Shown here one piece after another: positions 8,348 through 18,176 of a stretch of 60,296 nt of DNA. Each line of letters starts with the position of its first letter. The first letter of the stretch is position 1. The notes below the pieces were generated by a model, which saw nothing but the letters and a program-made list of their open reading frames with translations, was not told where the DNA came from and did not search any database. A program made the position numbers and the translations under genes. The stretch spans positions 1 through 60,296 of the forward strand of contig CAIQBG010000002.1 in NCBI GenBank assembly GCA_903870055.1, read 5' to 3'. The stretch is from an uncultured Pseudomonadota bacterium. GTDB taxonomy: Bacteria; Pseudomonadota; Gammaproteobacteria; Burkholderiales; Rhodocyclaceae.

Positions 8348-10440
8348 TGGCCAAGACTGCCCCCCTACTCGTAGAACTACTGACTGAAGAACTGCCACCC
8401 AAAGCGCTCGCGCGCTTTGGTGAAGTGTTTTCTGCCGGCGTCTTTGCCGGCCTGGCACAGCGCAAACTGGTGGCCGACAATGTGGCTTACCAGTGGTTTG
8501 CCACGCCGCGCCGTCTAGCCGTACTGATCCCTGATGTGCTGGACGTTGCTGCCGATCAGGAAGTTGAAGAAAAAATGATGCCCGTGAGCGTGGCTCTGGG
8601 TGCCGATGGTCAGCCATCACCCGCGCTGCTCAAAAAACTTGAAGCAAAGGGTATTGCCCCAAGCGAGCTGACGAAGTTTACCAAGCGAATGGACGGCAAG
8701 TCGGAGACCTTTTTCTACACCATGCAGGTAGCAGGCGCCCATCTGAACAATGTGCTCTCTGGCATTGTGACTGATGCACTCAAGAAGCTTCCGATCCCGA
8801 AGATGATGCGCTGGGGCGATTCGGACGTGCAGTTCGTCCGTCCGGTGCATGGCCTAATTCAGCTGCATGGCGACCAATTGGTCCCAGGCGAAGTGCTGGG
8901 TCTTCAATCACGCCAGCAGACTCTGGGGCACCGCTTCCTTTCAAAGGGGCTGATCACCATCCCCGAAGCCACGGCTTATGCAGAAACGCTGCGTGCTGAG
9001 GGCAAAGTTATGGCCGATTACGCAGAGCGTCGCGGCACTATTGGTGGTGCGCTTGCCGCTAAGGCGGAGGCGCTGGGCGCTCAGATTAACCAGGCTGATG
9101 GCTTGCTGGACGAAGTCACCGCGCTGGTTGAATGGCCCGTGGTCTATGTGGGCGAGTTCGAGCAGGAATTCTTGGAAGTGCCACAGGAATGTCTGATTCT
9201 GACCATGCAACAAAATCAGAAATATTTCCCGCTGCTGGATACGTCTGGCAAGCTGCGCAACCAGTTCCTGATTGTCTCCAACATGGCGGTAGCCGATCCG
9301 AAGCACATCATCGGCGGCAACCAGCGCGTGGTACGCCCCCGCCTGTCGGATGCGCGCTTCTTCTTTACGCAGGATCGTAAAGAACCGTTGTCTGCACGGA
9401 TTTCCAAGCTAGGCAACGTGGTCTATCACAACAAGCTGGGCACGCAGCTCGATCGTCTGCTCCGCGTACAAAACCTGGCCACACAGATTGGCAACGCCAT
9501 CGGCGCCGATACGACGCACGTGGCCCGCGCTGCTGAACTGGCCAAGGCTGATCTCGTTACCGATATGGTGGGTGAGTTCCCGGAACTGCAAGGCATCATG
9601 GGTCGTTACTACGCCCAGCACGATGGTGAGGCGGCTGACGTCGCCGAAGCCATTGCCGATCATTATCGCCCGCGCTTTGCCGGTGACGAACTGCCTTCTG
9701 GCAATGTCGGTTGTGCCGTTGCCCTCGCCGATAAGCTCGACACACTGGTTTCGTTCTTCGGTATCGGCGAAAAACCCACGGGTGACCGTGATCCGTTCGG
9801 CCTGCGCCGCGCCGCACTTGGCGTGCTGCGCCTCCTGATGGAGCGTCAACTACCGTTGGAACTGCCCGCGCTCATTAGCTGGTCTGCCGGCACCTTCCCT
9901 GCGGGTACGCTGCAAGCCGATTTTGAACCCGCACTCCTGTCGTTTATTACCGACCGTCTACGCAACCTACTCAAAGACCAAGGCGAACCACAGGACGTGG
10001 TTGAAGCCGTACTCGGCATCAACCCGGCGCGGATTGACCGCGTACCGGCACGCCTGGCTGCGGTACGTGAGTTCGTGGCGCAACCCGACGCCTTGGCATT
10101 GGCTGCCGCGAATAAGCGTATCGGCAACCTACTCAAGAAGGTTGAAGACATCAACACACTGGGCACTCCTAGCAGCGCCCTGACCACCGAAGCTGCTGAA
10201 AAAGCACTGTTTGACGAAGTAACAGCTTTGGCACCAACGGTGAGCGAAGCTGTCCGCAGCGAGGCTTATGCGGATGCCTTAATGGCACTGGCCCGCGTTC
10301 GCACCTGTGTGGATGCGTTCTTCGAAGATGTCATGGTAATGGCCGAAGACCCCAAGGTACGTCAGAACCGTCTGGCACTGTTGAAGACACTGTCTGATCA
10401 GATGAATGCCGTAGCAGACATCTCCCGTTTGGCTGTGTAA
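8347..10440 (+). CDS. glyS: Glycyl-tRNA synthetase beta subunit
   Basis: Beta chain of the tetrameric glycyl-tRNA synthetase, responsible for tRNA binding. The 697-residue protein begins [21 protein letters not shown], as the family does. It contains the HD-like core around [19 protein letters not shown] and a DALR-type anticodon-binding C-terminal region near [24 protein letters not shown]. The ATG overlaps the glyQ stop (TGATG), which supports this start over an upstream in-frame ATG inside glyQ. Confidence 0.97.
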   Translation: MAKTAPLLVELLTEELPPKALARFGEVFSAGVFAGLAQRKLVADNVAYQWFATPRRLAVLIPDVLDVAADQEVEEKMMPVSVALGADGQPSPALLKKLEAKGIAPSELTKFTKRMDGKSETFFYTMQVAGAHLNNVLSGIVTDALKKLPIPKMMRWGDSDVQFVRPVHGLIQLHGDQLVPGEVLGLQSRQQTLGHRFLSKGLITIPEATAYAETLRAEGKVMADYAERRGTIGGALAAKAEALGAQINQADGLLDEVTALVEWPVVYVGEFEQEFLEVPQECLILTMQQNQKYFPLLDTSGKLRNQFLIVSNMAVADPKHIIGGNQRVVRPRLSDARFFFTQDRKEPLSARISKLGNVVYHNKLGTQLDRLLRVQNLATQIGNAIGADTTHVARAAELAKADLVTDMVGEFPELQGIMGRYYAQHDGEAADVAEAIADHYRPRFAGDELPSGNVGCAVALADKLDTLVSFFGIGEKPTGDRDPFGLRRAALGVLRLLMERQLPLELPALISWSAGTFPAGTLQADFEPALLSFITDRLRNLLKDQGEPQDVVEAVLGINPARIDRVPARLAAVREFVAQPDALALAAANKRIGNLLKKVEDINTLGTPSSALTTEAAEKALFDEVTALAPTVSEAVRSEAYADALMALARVRTCVDAFFEDVMVMAEDPKVRQNRLALLKTLSDQMNAVADISRLAV

Positions 10441-10451
10441 GCTACGCCATC

Positions 10452-11003
10452 ATGAAACTGATCATTCTCGACCGTGACGGCGTCATCAATATTGACTCGG
10501 CGCTGTACATTAAGTCACCCGCGGAATGGAAAGCCCTCCCGGGGAGTCTGGAAGCCATTGCCCGCCTAAACCAGGCGGGTTACAAGGTTGTGATCGCCAC
10601 CAATCAATCCGGCATTGGCCGTGGTTTATTCGACATGGACACGTTGAATGCCATGCACGAAAAAATGCACAAAGGTCTGGCGGCACTCGGGGGGCGCGTT
10701 GACGCTATTTTTTATTGCCCGCATACCGCCGACGAAAATTGCGATTGCCGCAAGCCAAAACCGGGCATGTTCGAGCGCATTGCAAAGCTTTACAACCTGG
10801 ATCTGACGGGCGTGCCTGCCATTGGCGATTCGCTACGTGATCTACAAGCTGCCAGCGCTTTAGGCTGCGCGCCTATTTTAGTGCGCACCGGCAAAGGTGA
10901 AAAAACTGAAGCCGATGGCAACTTACCCGCCGGCACGGTGGTTCGTGCCGACCTTGCTGCCGCAGTTGATGCGCTGCTTGGCAAACCGTCGAAGAAAGAT
11001 TGA
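10452..11003 (+). CDS. gmhB: D-glycero-beta-D-manno-heptose 1,7-bisphosphate 7-phosphatase
   Basis: This HAD-family phosphatase removes the C7 phosphate during ADP-heptose synthesis for the LPS inner core. The 183-residue protein has the nucleophile motif DRDG (Asp7, Asp9), TNQSGIGRG near 50-58 and the zinc site Cys89-x-His91-x5-Cys97-x-Cys99, which separates GmhB from histidinol phosphatase. The HAD motif IV is GDSLRD. It sits between glyS and a PlsC acyltransferase, so envelope synthesis genes are grouped here. Confidence 0.95.
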   Translation: MKLIILDRDGVINIDSALYIKSPAEWKALPGSLEAIARLNQAGYKVVIATNQSGIGRGLFDMDTLNAMHEKMHKGLAALGGRVDAIFYCPHTADENCDCRKPKPGMFERIAKLYNLDLTGVPAIGDSLRDLQAASALGCAPILVRTGKGEKTEADGNLPAGTVVRADLAAAVDALLGKPSKKD

Positions 11004-11740
11004 GCTGTTTCGTGACCGCACTACGCTCCGCGCTCTTCACACTGCTCCTATCAATCTGGACGGTTTTCTGCGGCACGCTAGTGCTATGCACCTACGTCTT
11101 ACCTGAATCACCACGATTCAAATGCTGCTACGCGGTATGCCAGATGTGGCGCTACGGATTTATGGGCATGTGTTACGCCATTCTAGGTTTCCGGACGCAA
11201 CTGCAGGGGCGAGAGCATATTAGTGCGGAGCCGGCGATCTATCTGGCCAAGCATCAATCGGCGTGGGAAACCATTGCCCTTCAGATATGGACGCCCCCCG
11301 CTATTTTTGTGCTCAAGCGAGAGCTGCTCCGTATTCCTTTCTTTGGTTGGGCCCTCTGGGGGCTACGCATGATCTGGATTGATCGCAGCGCCGGCAAAGC
11401 AGCGCTGGAAAAAATCGTCACTCAGGGTCAGAAACGTCTGGGCCAAGGATTGTCGATCATTATCTTTCCGGAAGGCACACGCGTTGCCCCAGGTCACATG
11501 GGCAAGTTCAAGGCTGGCGGTGCGCGCCTTGCGGTGCGCACTGGCGCACCAGTGATCCCGGTTGCCCATAATGCTGGGGAGCTATGGCCACGCAATGCAT
11601 TTATCAAGAAGCCTGGGACGATTACCGTACGCTTCGGCCCGGCAATTGACCCGACGGGCATGACGGACAGCGAACTGAATGAACGGGTTGAAACCTGGAT
11701 TCGAGAGGCGATGCATGAACTTCCTGCTGTTCGGCACTGA
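11000..11740 (+). CDS. plsC: 1-acyl-sn-glycerol-3-phosphate acyltransferase (PlsC family)
   Basis: This membrane acyltransferase makes phosphatidic acid from lysophosphatidic acid. Residues 8-34 are hydrophobic. Block I is HQSAWE (His85 to Glu90, an HX4E variant of the usual HX4D), and block III is FPEGTR at 156-161. The best start is a TTG at 11000 that overlaps the gmhB stop by 4 bases and follows a GAAGAAAG purine stretch. A GTG at 11012 is a weaker alternative. It overlaps the next gene by 26 bp. Confidence 0.92.
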   Translation: MSCFVTALRSALFTLLLSIWTVFCGTLVLCTYVLPESPRFKCCYAVCQMWRYGFMGMCYAILGFRTQLQGREHISAEPAIYLAKHQSAWETIALQIWTPPAIFVLKRELLRIPFFGWALWGLRMIWIDRSAGKAALEKIVTQGQKRLGQGLSIIIFPEGTRVAPGHMGKFKAGGARLAVRTGAPVIPVAHNAGELWPRNAFIKKPGTITVRFGPAIDPTGMTDSELNERVETWIREAMHELPAVRH

Positions 11741-12476
11741 TCCCAAGCCTAGCGAACAGGAACATAGCATCACCCTGTCAGACCGCATCGTCCCCTACAC
11801 CATCAAGCGTAGTCCACGACGCCGTCTTAGCCTAACTATTGACCATCGCGGCCTACGTATTCTTGGGCCGATGAATCTGTCGTTGCGACAATCCGAGTCG
11901 CTCATTTTGACCCATGAGCCATGGGTACTGCAGAAACTCGACGAGTGGCGCCCGGAACGCCTAAATAGTAGTTGGTCTATCTGCAGCGCCTCGCCATTGC
12001 CGGTTTTTGGTGTCTCGCATTCGGTGCGAACGCTGGAACATACGGCACGAAGCCCCCGCATAGAGCGCCAGGACGAATCACTGGTATTGCATACGAAAGA
12101 ACCGCTCAACGTTGCACGCAGTAACAAGGCGCTGGTGCAATGGCTGCGCCGTGAAGCGCTCGCCTATTTTGAAAAACGCATTAACGAATTTGCCCCGCGG
12201 ATGGCGGTGAGCGTGTCTTCACTTTCGCTATCTCAGGCACGTACCCGTTGGGGGAGCTGTACCAGCAAGGGCCACATCAGGTTGAACTGGCGACTCATAC
12301 ATCTGCCTCAGGATCTAGTAGATTATGTGATCGTGCATGAGCTAGCCCATCTGAAAGAGATGAACCACAGCCCGAGATTCTGGGCCGTTGTTGAATCGAT
12401 TTATCCGGATCACAAAGCTGCACGCAAAGCTTTGCGTGGCCATATTGCCACACTACCGCTGATCGAGCTTTCCTGA
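11715..12476 (+). CDS. YgjP-type zinc metallopeptidase domain protein (DUF45/M48-like)
   Basis: A 253-residue protein of the YgjP/DUF45 family. The N-terminal half has the conserved SPRRRLSLTIDHRGLRI strand region. The C-terminal half carries the RTRWGSCTSKGHIRLNWRL segment and the zinc motif HELAH, followed by NHSPRFW with a third ligand. No physiological substrate is established for the family. The ATG at 11715 has a GAGAGG ribosome-binding site inside the 3' end of plsC and gives a natural N-terminus; the ORF extends further upstream only in plsC. Confidence 0.88.
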   Translation: MNFLLFGTDPKPSEQEHSITLSDRIVPYTIKRSPRRRLSLTIDHRGLRILGPMNLSLRQSESLILTHEPWVLQKLDEWRPERLNSSWSICSASPLPVFGVSHSVRTLEHTARSPRIERQDESLVLHTKEPLNVARSNKALVQWLRREALAYFEKRINEFAPRMAVSVSSLSLSQARTRWGSCTSKGHIRLNWRLIHLPQDLVDYVIVHELAHLKEMNHSPRFWAVVESIYPDHKAARKALRGHIATLPLIELS

Positions 12477-12477
12477 G

Positions 12478-13854
12478 TTAGGGGCTCGATTTACCCTGTT
12501 CAGTGAGCTCGGCCACGATATCTTCACGAACGATATTGATTGCTGCACGCAAATCATAATAAGCGCTGCGGTTACCTGTAGGCACCCAGAGCTCTCTAAC
12601 TTTATCTTTGAGTTGATCTGTCCGGTAAAGCATCTCTGACTTGACCCCACCCGTAACTTTGCGCGCCAAAGAAATCTCGTTTTCTATCGCTCTAAGCTCG
12701 TTGTAACAGGATTCGATACTAAGCACAGCGTGGGTTTTTCGATAGCTTGGCCAGAAGCCAATCACCGGGATAACAATAGCGCCAATGGCGATCAAATAAA
12801 ACCACACCTCATCAAATAGACTGGCCACCCAGAATGGCACATAACCCCATAGGAATGGCGAACCTTCCTTAAAGAAACGCCGTGCCACATCGCTCTCGGG
12901 TATTCTCGTATCCATATAAGTAGGGAACTTACCTGGCGCAAAATAGGAGACTCGCTTCCGTTCAAAATCCTCTGTCGCTTCCATAAACAGAAGCTGTAGT
13001 GCCGGATGCATATTTTCGGTGGTCAGAATATCCAGCGTGGTCGCCACCATTTGGACTTCTTTTACTGGCGTTACCGGATGAAGGTTGAATGTGCCCGCAG
13101 GTAAAACGACGGGGTCGAGATATTGAAATCGCTTGGCATAGGCTGTGGCCAGATTAAAGTTGTACATCTGAACCCCGGGATACTGCGAAATTTCCTGAAT
13201 GTTTTGGGAGGCCATGGCCCCTACCAGGAAGATCGCGTCAATTTTCCGGTTCTTGAAGGCAGCAACAGACTCTTTTGTGCTGAGGGCCAGCAGATTCGGT
13301 CCGTTCGGGTCGATACCCTGCGCCTTCAGAAGTGGTTGCACCATGCCACGCGTACTACTGCCAGGGATATTAATTGATGTTTTTTTGCCAACCAGGAAGC
13401 GATTGAGATCCGGATCCACATTGTCAGCCTGGTAGTGAAACAACCACAGCGGCTGATAAACAACGGAACCTAAGGATTGGAAGTGACGCGCCTCCTCGGG
13501 CAGAGTCAGGCCGCCTTGTGAAAAAGCAGCATCCACCTTACCAGCTGCGAGCAAGGTCAGGTTTTCTTCTGCTCCTTTAGATTCGACCAACTGCAAATCA
13601 ACCCCATGCTGCCGGAAAAAATCCCGGTAACGATGACCCACGACATCTGCCGTTGAGTGATACTGACCCGTAGCAATCGTCAGTTTATTCGGCGGCAGCG
13701 GGCGAACCACATAAAGCAAAGCAAGTACTAGCACTAGGCCGGGCACGATATACATCCAATTGCTCAACAAAAAAGACCAGAATGCGAGCAGTTCTTCTAC
13801 CACCACAGCTTGAAAATTGCCGGGGGCCTTCGGTGGCATTTTTTTATGGTGCAT
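12478..13854 (-). CDS. Membrane-anchored TAXI-family (TRAP-type) solute-binding protein
   Basis: This protein of about 458 residues has one N-terminal membrane segment (about 33-50, MYIVPGLVLVLALLYVV). A periplasmic TAXI-type binding domain follows (KLTIATGQYHSTADVVGH..., with GKVDAAFSQGG, SINIPGSSTRG and KIDAIFLVGAMAS). A second membrane segment around WFYLIAIGAIVIPVIGFW precedes a C-terminal charged tail of about 85 residues. TAXI domains normally feed a TRAP permease, but no permease gene is nearby, so the ligand and role are unknown. The start at 13854 overlaps coaX by 11 bp; an ATG at 13839 is an alternative. It ends 1 bp from the convergent YgjP gene. Confidence 0.8.
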   Translation of the reverse strand: MHHKKMPPKAPGNFQAVVVEELLAFWSFLLSNWMYIVPGLVLVLALLYVVRPLPPNKLTIATGQYHSTADVVGHRYRDFFRQHGVDLQLVESKGAEENLTLLAAGKVDAAFSQGGLTLPEEARHFQSLGSVVYQPLWLFHYQADNVDPDLNRFLVGKKTSINIPGSSTRGMVQPLLKAQGIDPNGPNLLALSTKESVAAFKNRKIDAIFLVGAMASQNIQEISQYPGVQMYNFNLATAYAKRFQYLDPVVLPAGTFNLHPVTPVKEVQMVATTLDILTTENMHPALQLLFMEATEDFERKRVSYFAPGKFPTYMDTRIPESDVARRFFKEGSPFLWGYVPFWVASLFDEVWFYLIAIGAIVIPVIGFWPSYRKTHAVLSIESCYNELRAIENEISLARKVTGGVKSEMLYRTDQLKDKVRELWVPTGNRSAYYDLRAAINIVREDIVAELTEQGKSSP

Positions 13855-14608
13855 AGGATCTATCAGAAGTATTAAAAGCCAAGCCTTCAAGCACCAGATC
13901 TTCAACAACATGAACTCTGGAGCCAAGTACCGATTGCAAAATATGGGCGTTGCCACCTGTAAGCACCCAGGGCGCGCCTGCAGGCAGGCGTAATCCCATA
14001 CGCTCTATAGCACCACAGCTTGCTTCTATAGCGCCGCTGGTCATTGCATCATGGGTGTTATCTGCTACAGCTGGCGCGGCACAATAGCGCCCGTCTGCCT
14101 GCGGCAATCGGGCGGCACGTTGATGCAGCGATTGCAGCATCAACGCCAAACCAGGCAAGATCAACCCACCACGATAAACCGCTGTATCGGGTTGCGATGA
14201 CTCGACAAGATCAATCGTTGTCGCGGTGCCCGCATTAACGACCAAACATGATTGCCCGACCAGGCCCCATGCCCCAATCGCCGCTGCCCAGCGATCAACG
14301 CCCAACGTATCCGGTGTGGCATAAGCATTGCTTAGCGAACCTGCGTTGGCCGTTATCTGGAATCGTGCAGGCGTTACCGCCAGTTGCTCCAACGCGGAGA
14401 ACACAGCCAACTCCTGCTCTGGCGCTATGACACTAGAATACTGTACGTGACTAATCGACAAGCTTTGCAATAGCGATGCCCAAACTGCAAGAGCCTCGGC
14501 ATCGTAATTAACGACACCACGCTGCGTAATCGCGGCAGCCGCGTCAGATGTATCTGAGGCGACCGCCCATTTAAGGCGTGTGTTGCCGAGGTCCAGTAAC
14601 AGATTCAT
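13844..14608 (-). CDS. coaX: Type III pantothenate kinase CoaX
   Basis: CoaX phosphorylates pantothenate, the first step of coenzyme A synthesis. The 254-residue protein shows the acetate-kinase-fold motifs LLLDLGNTRLKWAV at the N-terminus, GVDRWAAAIGA in the middle and VVNAGTATTIDLV. The open frame extends 95 codons upstream, but that part lies within birA in another frame; MNLLLDLGNT is the family start. It follows birA by 7 bp, a common pairing. The last CoA-pathway step seen here, coaD, is near 43.5 kb. Confidence 0.95.
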   Translation of the reverse strand: MNLLLDLGNTRLKWAVASDTSDAAAAITQRGVVNYDAEALAVWASLLQSLSISHVQYSSVIAPEQELAVFSALEQLAVTPARFQITANAGSLSNAYATPDTLGVDRWAAAIGAWGLVGQSCLVVNAGTATTIDLVESSQPDTAVYRGGLILPGLALMLQSLHQRAARLPQADGRYCAAPAVADNTHDAMTSGAIEASCGAIERMGLRLPAGAPWVLTGGNAHILQSVLGSRVHVVEDLVLEGLAFNTSDRSYAP

Positions 14609-14615
14609 GGCGGGA

Positions 14616-15425
14616 CTATACCTTGCGCAGACTGACATCACCCGAAATGATGCGCTCAACACCCGAAACCGTTTCAATACAAAGCGCACCATCAACGTCG
14701 ACCCCGCGGCAGACGCCTTCATGCAATACCGCATTGCCTTCGCGGATCTGCACGAACTGATCCTGCCACAGGTTATGGGTGTTCCATGCGTCACGGTTAA
14801 CTGCAAAGCCCTGATGCGCGAATACCGCCATGGCAGCAAACAGACTTTCCAATATCTTCTGCAATACAACTTGCGGTGATGTACCGTTAACAAATAGTTC
14901 GGATAAAGACCCGATGCTTTGATCTTTAACGACCTGCCTGATCTGAACTAAATCGCCGCAGTTCAACCCAATGCCGATCACTACCGCCAATTCTTTGCCG
15001 CCATCTAGCGCAGAACGCAAGGCGGACTCAATGAGTATGCCGCCCGCTTTCGCATAGGAGCCATCGGCGCGACAGAGCAGTATGTCATTGGGCCATTTCA
15101 GCCCGCAGCGCACATCCGTACACTCACCCAATGCCCTATCCGACAAAGCTCGGACTACCGCCAACCCAACGACAAGCGACAAACCGGTTAATCGTGCCGG
15201 ATCTGCCGGAAAAGTCCACAGGAAAGAAAAGGTCAGACTATCGTCCGGATCTGCAACCCATTCCCGACCACGACGCCCGCGACCCGCCGTCTGCTCACGC
15301 GCAACAAACACCGAACCGGCAGCAGCACCGGATTCGGCAGCATCTAGCAATAGGCGATTAGTCGAATCACACGATTCAAATCGCGTGATCTGTAACGGGT
15401 GTAGATTTTGCAGAGGGTTCCTCAT
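14616..15425 (-). CDS. birA: Biotin-[acetyl-CoA-carboxylase] ligase, group I (no DNA-binding domain)
   Basis: BirA attaches biotin to the acetyl-CoA carboxylase carrier protein. The 269 residues start directly at the catalytic domain ([11 protein letters not shown]), with the biotinyl-AMP loop GRGRRGREW at 48-56 and KWPND at 110-114. A small C-terminal SH3-like domain follows. The N-terminal winged helix used by E. coli BirA to repress biotin genes is absent, so it is probably only an enzyme. The start codon lies 50 bp inside the 3' end of ntrC, which is a long overlap. Confidence 0.94.
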   Translation of the reverse strand: MRNPLQNLHPLQITRFESCDSTNRLLLDAAESGAAAGSVFVAREQTAGRGRRGREWVADPDDSLTFSFLWTFPADPARLTGLSLVVGLAVVRALSDRALGECTDVRCGLKWPNDILLCRADGSYAKAGGILIESALRSALDGGKELAVVIGIGLNCGDLVQIRQVVKDQSIGSLSELFVNGTSPQVVLQKILESLFAAMAVFAHQGFAVNRDAWNTHNLWQDQFVQIREGNAVLHEGVCRGVDVDGALCIETVSGVERIISGDVSLRKV

Positions 15426-16893
15426 CGAGCTTCAATTCCTGGATCTTCCGCGTAATTGTATTACGGCCAATGCCCAGCAACTGTGCTGCTTCGATGCGGC
15501 GCCCGCCTGTGTGGTGTAACGCCCGCAAAATCAACGTGCGTTCGAATGCCTGCATCAGACGTTCATGAATGCCGTCTGCCTCGGCAGGGACACTCCCCGC
15601 ATTAACGAGCAGGTCATCCACCGTATCCGCAAGCGCCTCTGTCCAGTTCGCATAGCTGCCTGCTGCTGGCAGCGGCGCCCAGCTGGAAGGCATACCAACA
15701 GCCGGCACTTCGGCCTGTGCAACAGCCACTTGTTCCTGACGCAGCTCTGGCGGCAAATCATTCAGATCAACAGTCTGCCCCGGTGCCATGACGGTAAGCC
15801 AATGACAGAGATTTTCCAGTTGACGGACATTGCCGGGAAATGGCAACGAAGCGAGATAGCTCATAGCTGCTGGTGTAAGTTGTTTCGGCTCTCCACCCAA
15901 TTCCTTAGCACTCCGTGCCAGGAAGTGCACGGCCAAATCCGGAATATCTTCGCTACGCTCTTTAAGTGAGGGCAGACGTAGGCGAATCACATTCAGACGG
16001 TGAAACAGATCTTCTCGAAACAGCCCTTGTCGAACCCGCTCTTCAAGGTTCTGGTGGGTCGCAGCAATCACGCGGACATTCGACTTGATCGATTGATGCC
16101 CACCGACACGATAATAGTGACCATCCGAGAGCACGCGCAGCAGGCGCGTTTGCAGCTCGGAGGGCATGTCACCAATTTCATCGAGGAACAGCGTGCCGCC
16201 ATCTGCCTCTTCAAAACGACCGCGACGCTGTGTGGCAGCGCCTGTAAACGCACCGCGTTCATGACCAAACAATTCAGATTCGAGTAGGTCCTTGGGAATC
16301 GCGGCCGTGTTAATGGCAATAAATGGCTTCTTCGCGCGGGGGCTGTGTCGGTGCAAGGCTCGCGCTACTAATTCTTTACCTGAACCGGATTCACCCGTAA
16401 TAAGGACGGTTGCGCTGGAATTGGACAAACGTCCAATGGCGCGAAAGACTTCCTGCATAGCAGGTGCATGGCCCTGGATCTCGGGCACGCCCGCCTCTTC
16501 TTCGGCAGCTACGGCCGTCGGCTTGGCTGACTGGGCCATGGCACGCTGAATAAGCGCCAGTGCCTGATCAATATCAAAAGGTTTAGCCAGATATTCGAAG
16601 GCACCGCCCTGAAATGCCGCAACGGCACTTTCCAGATCGGAATAGGCCGTCATAATAATCACGGGCAACTCCGGCAAGAGCGTTTTAATGCGAGCAAGCA
16701 GATCCAAGCCGGACGGACCTGGCATACGTATATCTGAAATAAGCACCTGGGGCGGTGGGTCACCGGCGTCCAGTGCGTTGATCACGTCATTGGCATGATC
16801 AAAGCTACGTTGGGAAATGTCGGCACGCCCCAACGCTTTTTCCAACACCCAGCGAATAGACTGGTCGTCGTCAACAATCCATACGGACTTCAT
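15376..16893 (-). CDS. ntrC: Nitrogen regulation response regulator NtrC (sigma-54 activator)
   Basis: A 505-residue bacterial enhancer-binding protein. The receiver domain has the acidic pocket VDDD at 7-10 and phospho-acceptor Asp54 in LISDIRMPG. The AAA+ domain carries the Walker A GESGSGKE and the sigma-54 contact loop GAFTGA. A Fis-type helix-turn-helix ends the protein ([20 protein letters not shown]). It is paired with the kinase gene ntrB upstream. The ATG at 16893 has a GGAG ribosome-binding site; the ORF could extend 11 codons upstream but without family similarity. It is predicted to act on the palindromes in front of glnA. Confidence 0.96.
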   Translation of the reverse strand: MKSVWIVDDDQSIRWVLEKALGRADISQRSFDHANDVINALDAGDPPPQVLISDIRMPGPSGLDLLARIKTLLPELPVIIMTAYSDLESAVAAFQGGAFEYLAKPFDIDQALALIQRAMAQSAKPTAVAAEEEAGVPEIQGHAPAMQEVFRAIGRLSNSSATVLITGESGSGKELVARALHRHSPRAKKPFIAINTAAIPKDLLESELFGHERGAFTGAATQRRGRFEEADGGTLFLDEIGDMPSELQTRLLRVLSDGHYYRVGGHQSIKSNVRVIAATHQNLEERVRQGLFREDLFHRLNVIRLRLPSLKERSEDIPDLAVHFLARSAKELGGEPKQLTPAAMSYLASLPFPGNVRQLENLCHWLTVMAPGQTVDLNDLPPELRQEQVAVAQAEVPAVGMPSSWAPLPAAGSYANWTEALADTVDDLLVNAGSVPAEADGIHERLMQAFERTLILRALHHTGGRRIEAAQLLGIGRNTITRKIQELKLDEEPSAKSTPVTDHAI

Positions 16894-16918
16894 GTGTTCT
16901 GTCTCCAGGAGTGGCCAG

Positions 16919-16934
16919 CAGGGCAACCGCCCTG
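16919..16934 (-). other. Short stem-loop between ntrB and ntrC
   Basis: A perfect 6-bp stem, CAGGGC-AACC-GCCCTG, lies in the 125-bp gap between ntrB and ntrC. No T-run follows on the minus strand, so it is not a classic terminator. It might affect message stability or ntrC expression. Confidence 0.35.
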
Positions 16935-17018
16935 TCTGAACCTATTTTCGTCCACGGATATAGAGCAAATACCATGCCGGATTGTCGTATAGAAGCGCAT
17001 GTTTTTCATTCTAGCGCT

Positions 17019-18077
17019 TCACACCACCGGTAAGCGAATGATGAATTGCGTATGCCCCTGTCGGCTTTCGCATTCAATGGTGCCCTGGTGCTGCTGAATA
17101 AAACTCTGGGCAATGGTGAGACCCAGTCCTGTTCCGCCTTCGCGGCCAGAGACGAGCGGGTAGAACATGCGCTCCAGAATGGCTCGCGGAATGCCCGGCC
17201 CGTTATCAATGACCTGTAATTCAATCGCCAGCTTCCAGCGATGTTTGAGTAACGTCACTTGCCTTACCGCTCGCGTACGCAAGGTAATTTGCCCATTGCC
17301 TGACATAGCCTGTGCTGCATTACGGGCAATATTAAGCACCGCCTGGATCATCTGCTCGCGATCGGCGGTTAGATCCGGCAAGCTGGTATCGTAGTCGCGG
17401 CGAACCGTGAGTGTTTTAGGAAACTCGGCAAGGATGAGGCTACGCACGCGCTCTAGAATTTCGTGGATATTGGTGGGTGCCGGCTGCATACCCTGATGCG
17501 GTTGCAACAGACGTTGCATCAGATCCTGCAGACGATCTGCTTCTTTGATGATGACCTGCGTGTATTCCCGCAACGAGGGATTTGGCAACTCATGCTCCAG
17601 CAGTTGCGCGGCGCCACGGATACCACCGAGTGGGTTCTTGATTTCATGCGCCAAATTGCGCATAAGTTCCCGGTGACGTAACTGAAGCTCAATCAGGCGC
17701 TCTTCACGCCGCGCACGCAACTGTTGATCTACCGGGCGCATCTCGATGAGCAAACCACCTTCATCGTCATCCAGCGGTGTCACTGTGCAATCCACGTGCA
17801 ATACTTCATCACCACGTTCGATCTGGATATTCTGGCCGCTATAACCCCACTTGTTGCTGAGCGACTTCATGATGGCACTGACCAGCTCCGGCGTTACACC
17901 GATCACCTGAAACAATTCTCGACCGAGAGCAGCACGCTGGCTAATCCGCAGCAGATTTTCTGCAGCCGGATTCAGGTAAACGATATGCTGCGACCGATCC
18001 AGAACGACAGCCGCTGAAGACAAGAGCTCAAGGCCTGCATATTTGGTTGGGGTTATGACTGATTCTTTGGCATTCAT
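17019..18077 (-). CDS. ntrB: Nitrogen regulation sensor histidine kinase NtrB
   Basis: A soluble two-component kinase/phosphatase that controls NtrC in response to PII. The 352-residue protein has an N-terminal PAS domain (about 15-110), a dimerisation domain with phospho-acceptor His144 in NLAHEIKNPLGG, and a HATPase domain with NIARNAAQAM, DNGPGIP and GGTGLGLTIAQ. No membrane segments are visible, as expected for NtrB. It lies between glnA and ntrC on the same strand, with a terminator separating it from glnA. Confidence 0.95.
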   Translation of the reverse strand: MNAKESVITPTKYAGLELLSSAAVVLDRSQHIVYLNPAAENLLRISQRAALGRELFQVIGVTPELVSAIMKSLSNKWGYSGQNIQIERGDEVLHVDCTVTPLDDDEGGLLIEMRPVDQQLRARREERLIELQLRHRELMRNLAHEIKNPLGGIRGAAQLLEHELPNPSLREYTQVIIKEADRLQDLMQRLLQPHQGMQPAPTNIHEILERVRSLILAEFPKTLTVRRDYDTSLPDLTADREQMIQAVLNIARNAAQAMSGNGQITLRTRAVRQVTLLKHRWKLAIELQVIDNGPGIPRAILERMFYPLVSGREGGTGLGLTIAQSFIQQHQGTIECESRQGHTQFIIRLPVV

Positions 18078-18111
18078 GGGAATAACCCGTTCTGAGCACT
18101 ACGCTGAAAGC

Positions 18112-18141
18112 AAAAGAGGGACGGCGAACCGTCCCTCTTTT
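18112..18141 (-). terminator. Terminator between glnA and ntrB
   Basis: A 13-bp perfect stem (AAAAGAGGGACGG with its complement) has a 4-nt loop and ends in a run of T on either strand. It would separate glnA messages from ntrBC, leaving read-through to supply ntrBC under nitrogen limitation. Confidence 0.9.
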
Positions 18142-18176
18142 ACGCGTTCGCCTTTAAAGGCTTTGCGTTGTGCTGA

